Positions 5,748 to 5,782 of a stretch of 5,782 bases of DNA are shown piece after piece. Source of the stretch: Chloroflexota bacterium. Its GTDB lineage: Bacteria; Chloroflexota; Anaerolineae; Anaerolineales; Villigracilaceae. Numbering within the stretch: the stretch's first letter is position 1; every line of letters begins with the position of its first letter. Both the position numbers and the translations under genes were made by a program. The stretch is taken from NCBI GenBank assembly GCA_026389975.1, contig JAPLGV010000384.1:1-5782 (forward strand). Direction: 5' to 3'. Under the pieces are notes generated by a model. The model worked only from the letters and a program-made list of their open reading frames with translations, was not told the origin of the DNA and did no database searches.

Positions 5748-5777
5748 AATAATCCCCTGTCAGGGGATTATTTTTTT
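5748..5777 (+). terminator. Strong intrinsic terminator after the LuxR-type gene
   Basis: AATAATCCCCT (5748-5758), loop GTC, AGGGGATTATT (5762-5772) forms a perfect 11-bp stem. The T-run starts within the 3' arm and extends to 5777. This is a textbook factor-independent terminator for plus-strand transcription. The A-rich 5' arm offers only a short U-tract in the reverse direction. Confidence 0.9.
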
Positions 5778-5782
5778 AGAAT

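Overview
The window looks like accessory, rearranged DNA from a bacterium, most plausibly of the phylum Chloroflexota (Anaerolineae-like). This is an inference from protein style only: an Ala/Thr/Pro-rich lipoprotein solute-binding protein, a C-type-lectin-like FGE-sulfatase domain, and a short LuxR-type regulator of a kind I associate with that group. No RNA gene, CRISPR array or replication origin is visible.

Left part (1-2851, minus strand): a peptide/oligopeptide-type ABC importer operon. A leader region with a TATAAT box, a GTATCC-N6-GGATAC dyad, a 7-bp leader hairpin and a strong AGGAGG ribosome site precedes a lipoprotein solute-binding protein. That gene carries a one-base deletion. 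Its lobes are also in circularly permuted order: the segment normally found at the N-terminus of DppA-type proteins sits at the C-terminus. Two stem-loops separate it from a DppB/OppB-type permease that runs off the left edge of the window.

Middle part (2847-4793): a scar zone. A SNF2/DEAH-type helicase (minus strand) keeps only its first ~237 residues and stops just after DEAH. Twenty-seven bases upstream of it lies the 55-codon tail of an unrecognised gene, cut by an IS5-family (IS903-like) insertion sequence. The IS has recognisable 18-bp terminal inverted repeats and an intact DDE triad, but its transposase is broken by an internal deletion with frameshift. The two sides of the IS belong to unrelated genes, and I found no target-site duplication.

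Right part (4794-5782, plus strand): a 112-residue C-terminal piece of an FGE-sulfatase/C-type-lectin-like protein lies directly against the IS. Its variable tail resembles targets of diversity-generating retroelements. Next comes an intact small LuxR-type regulator driven by a perfect TTGACA-N17-TATAAT promoter whose predicted start site coincides with the ATG, implying a leaderless mRNA. A strong intrinsic terminator closes the region.

Overall, only the regulator is a clearly intact gene. The permease is cut only by the window edge. The other five coding units are truncated, frameshifted or deleted, and at least three junctions (about 2875, 3780 and 4793) join unrelated genes. The genes do not form one system. 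The ABC transporter is one unit, the helicase plus upstream remnant another, and the lectin-like fragment and regulator are neighbours brought together by rearrangement or, less interestingly, by misassembly.
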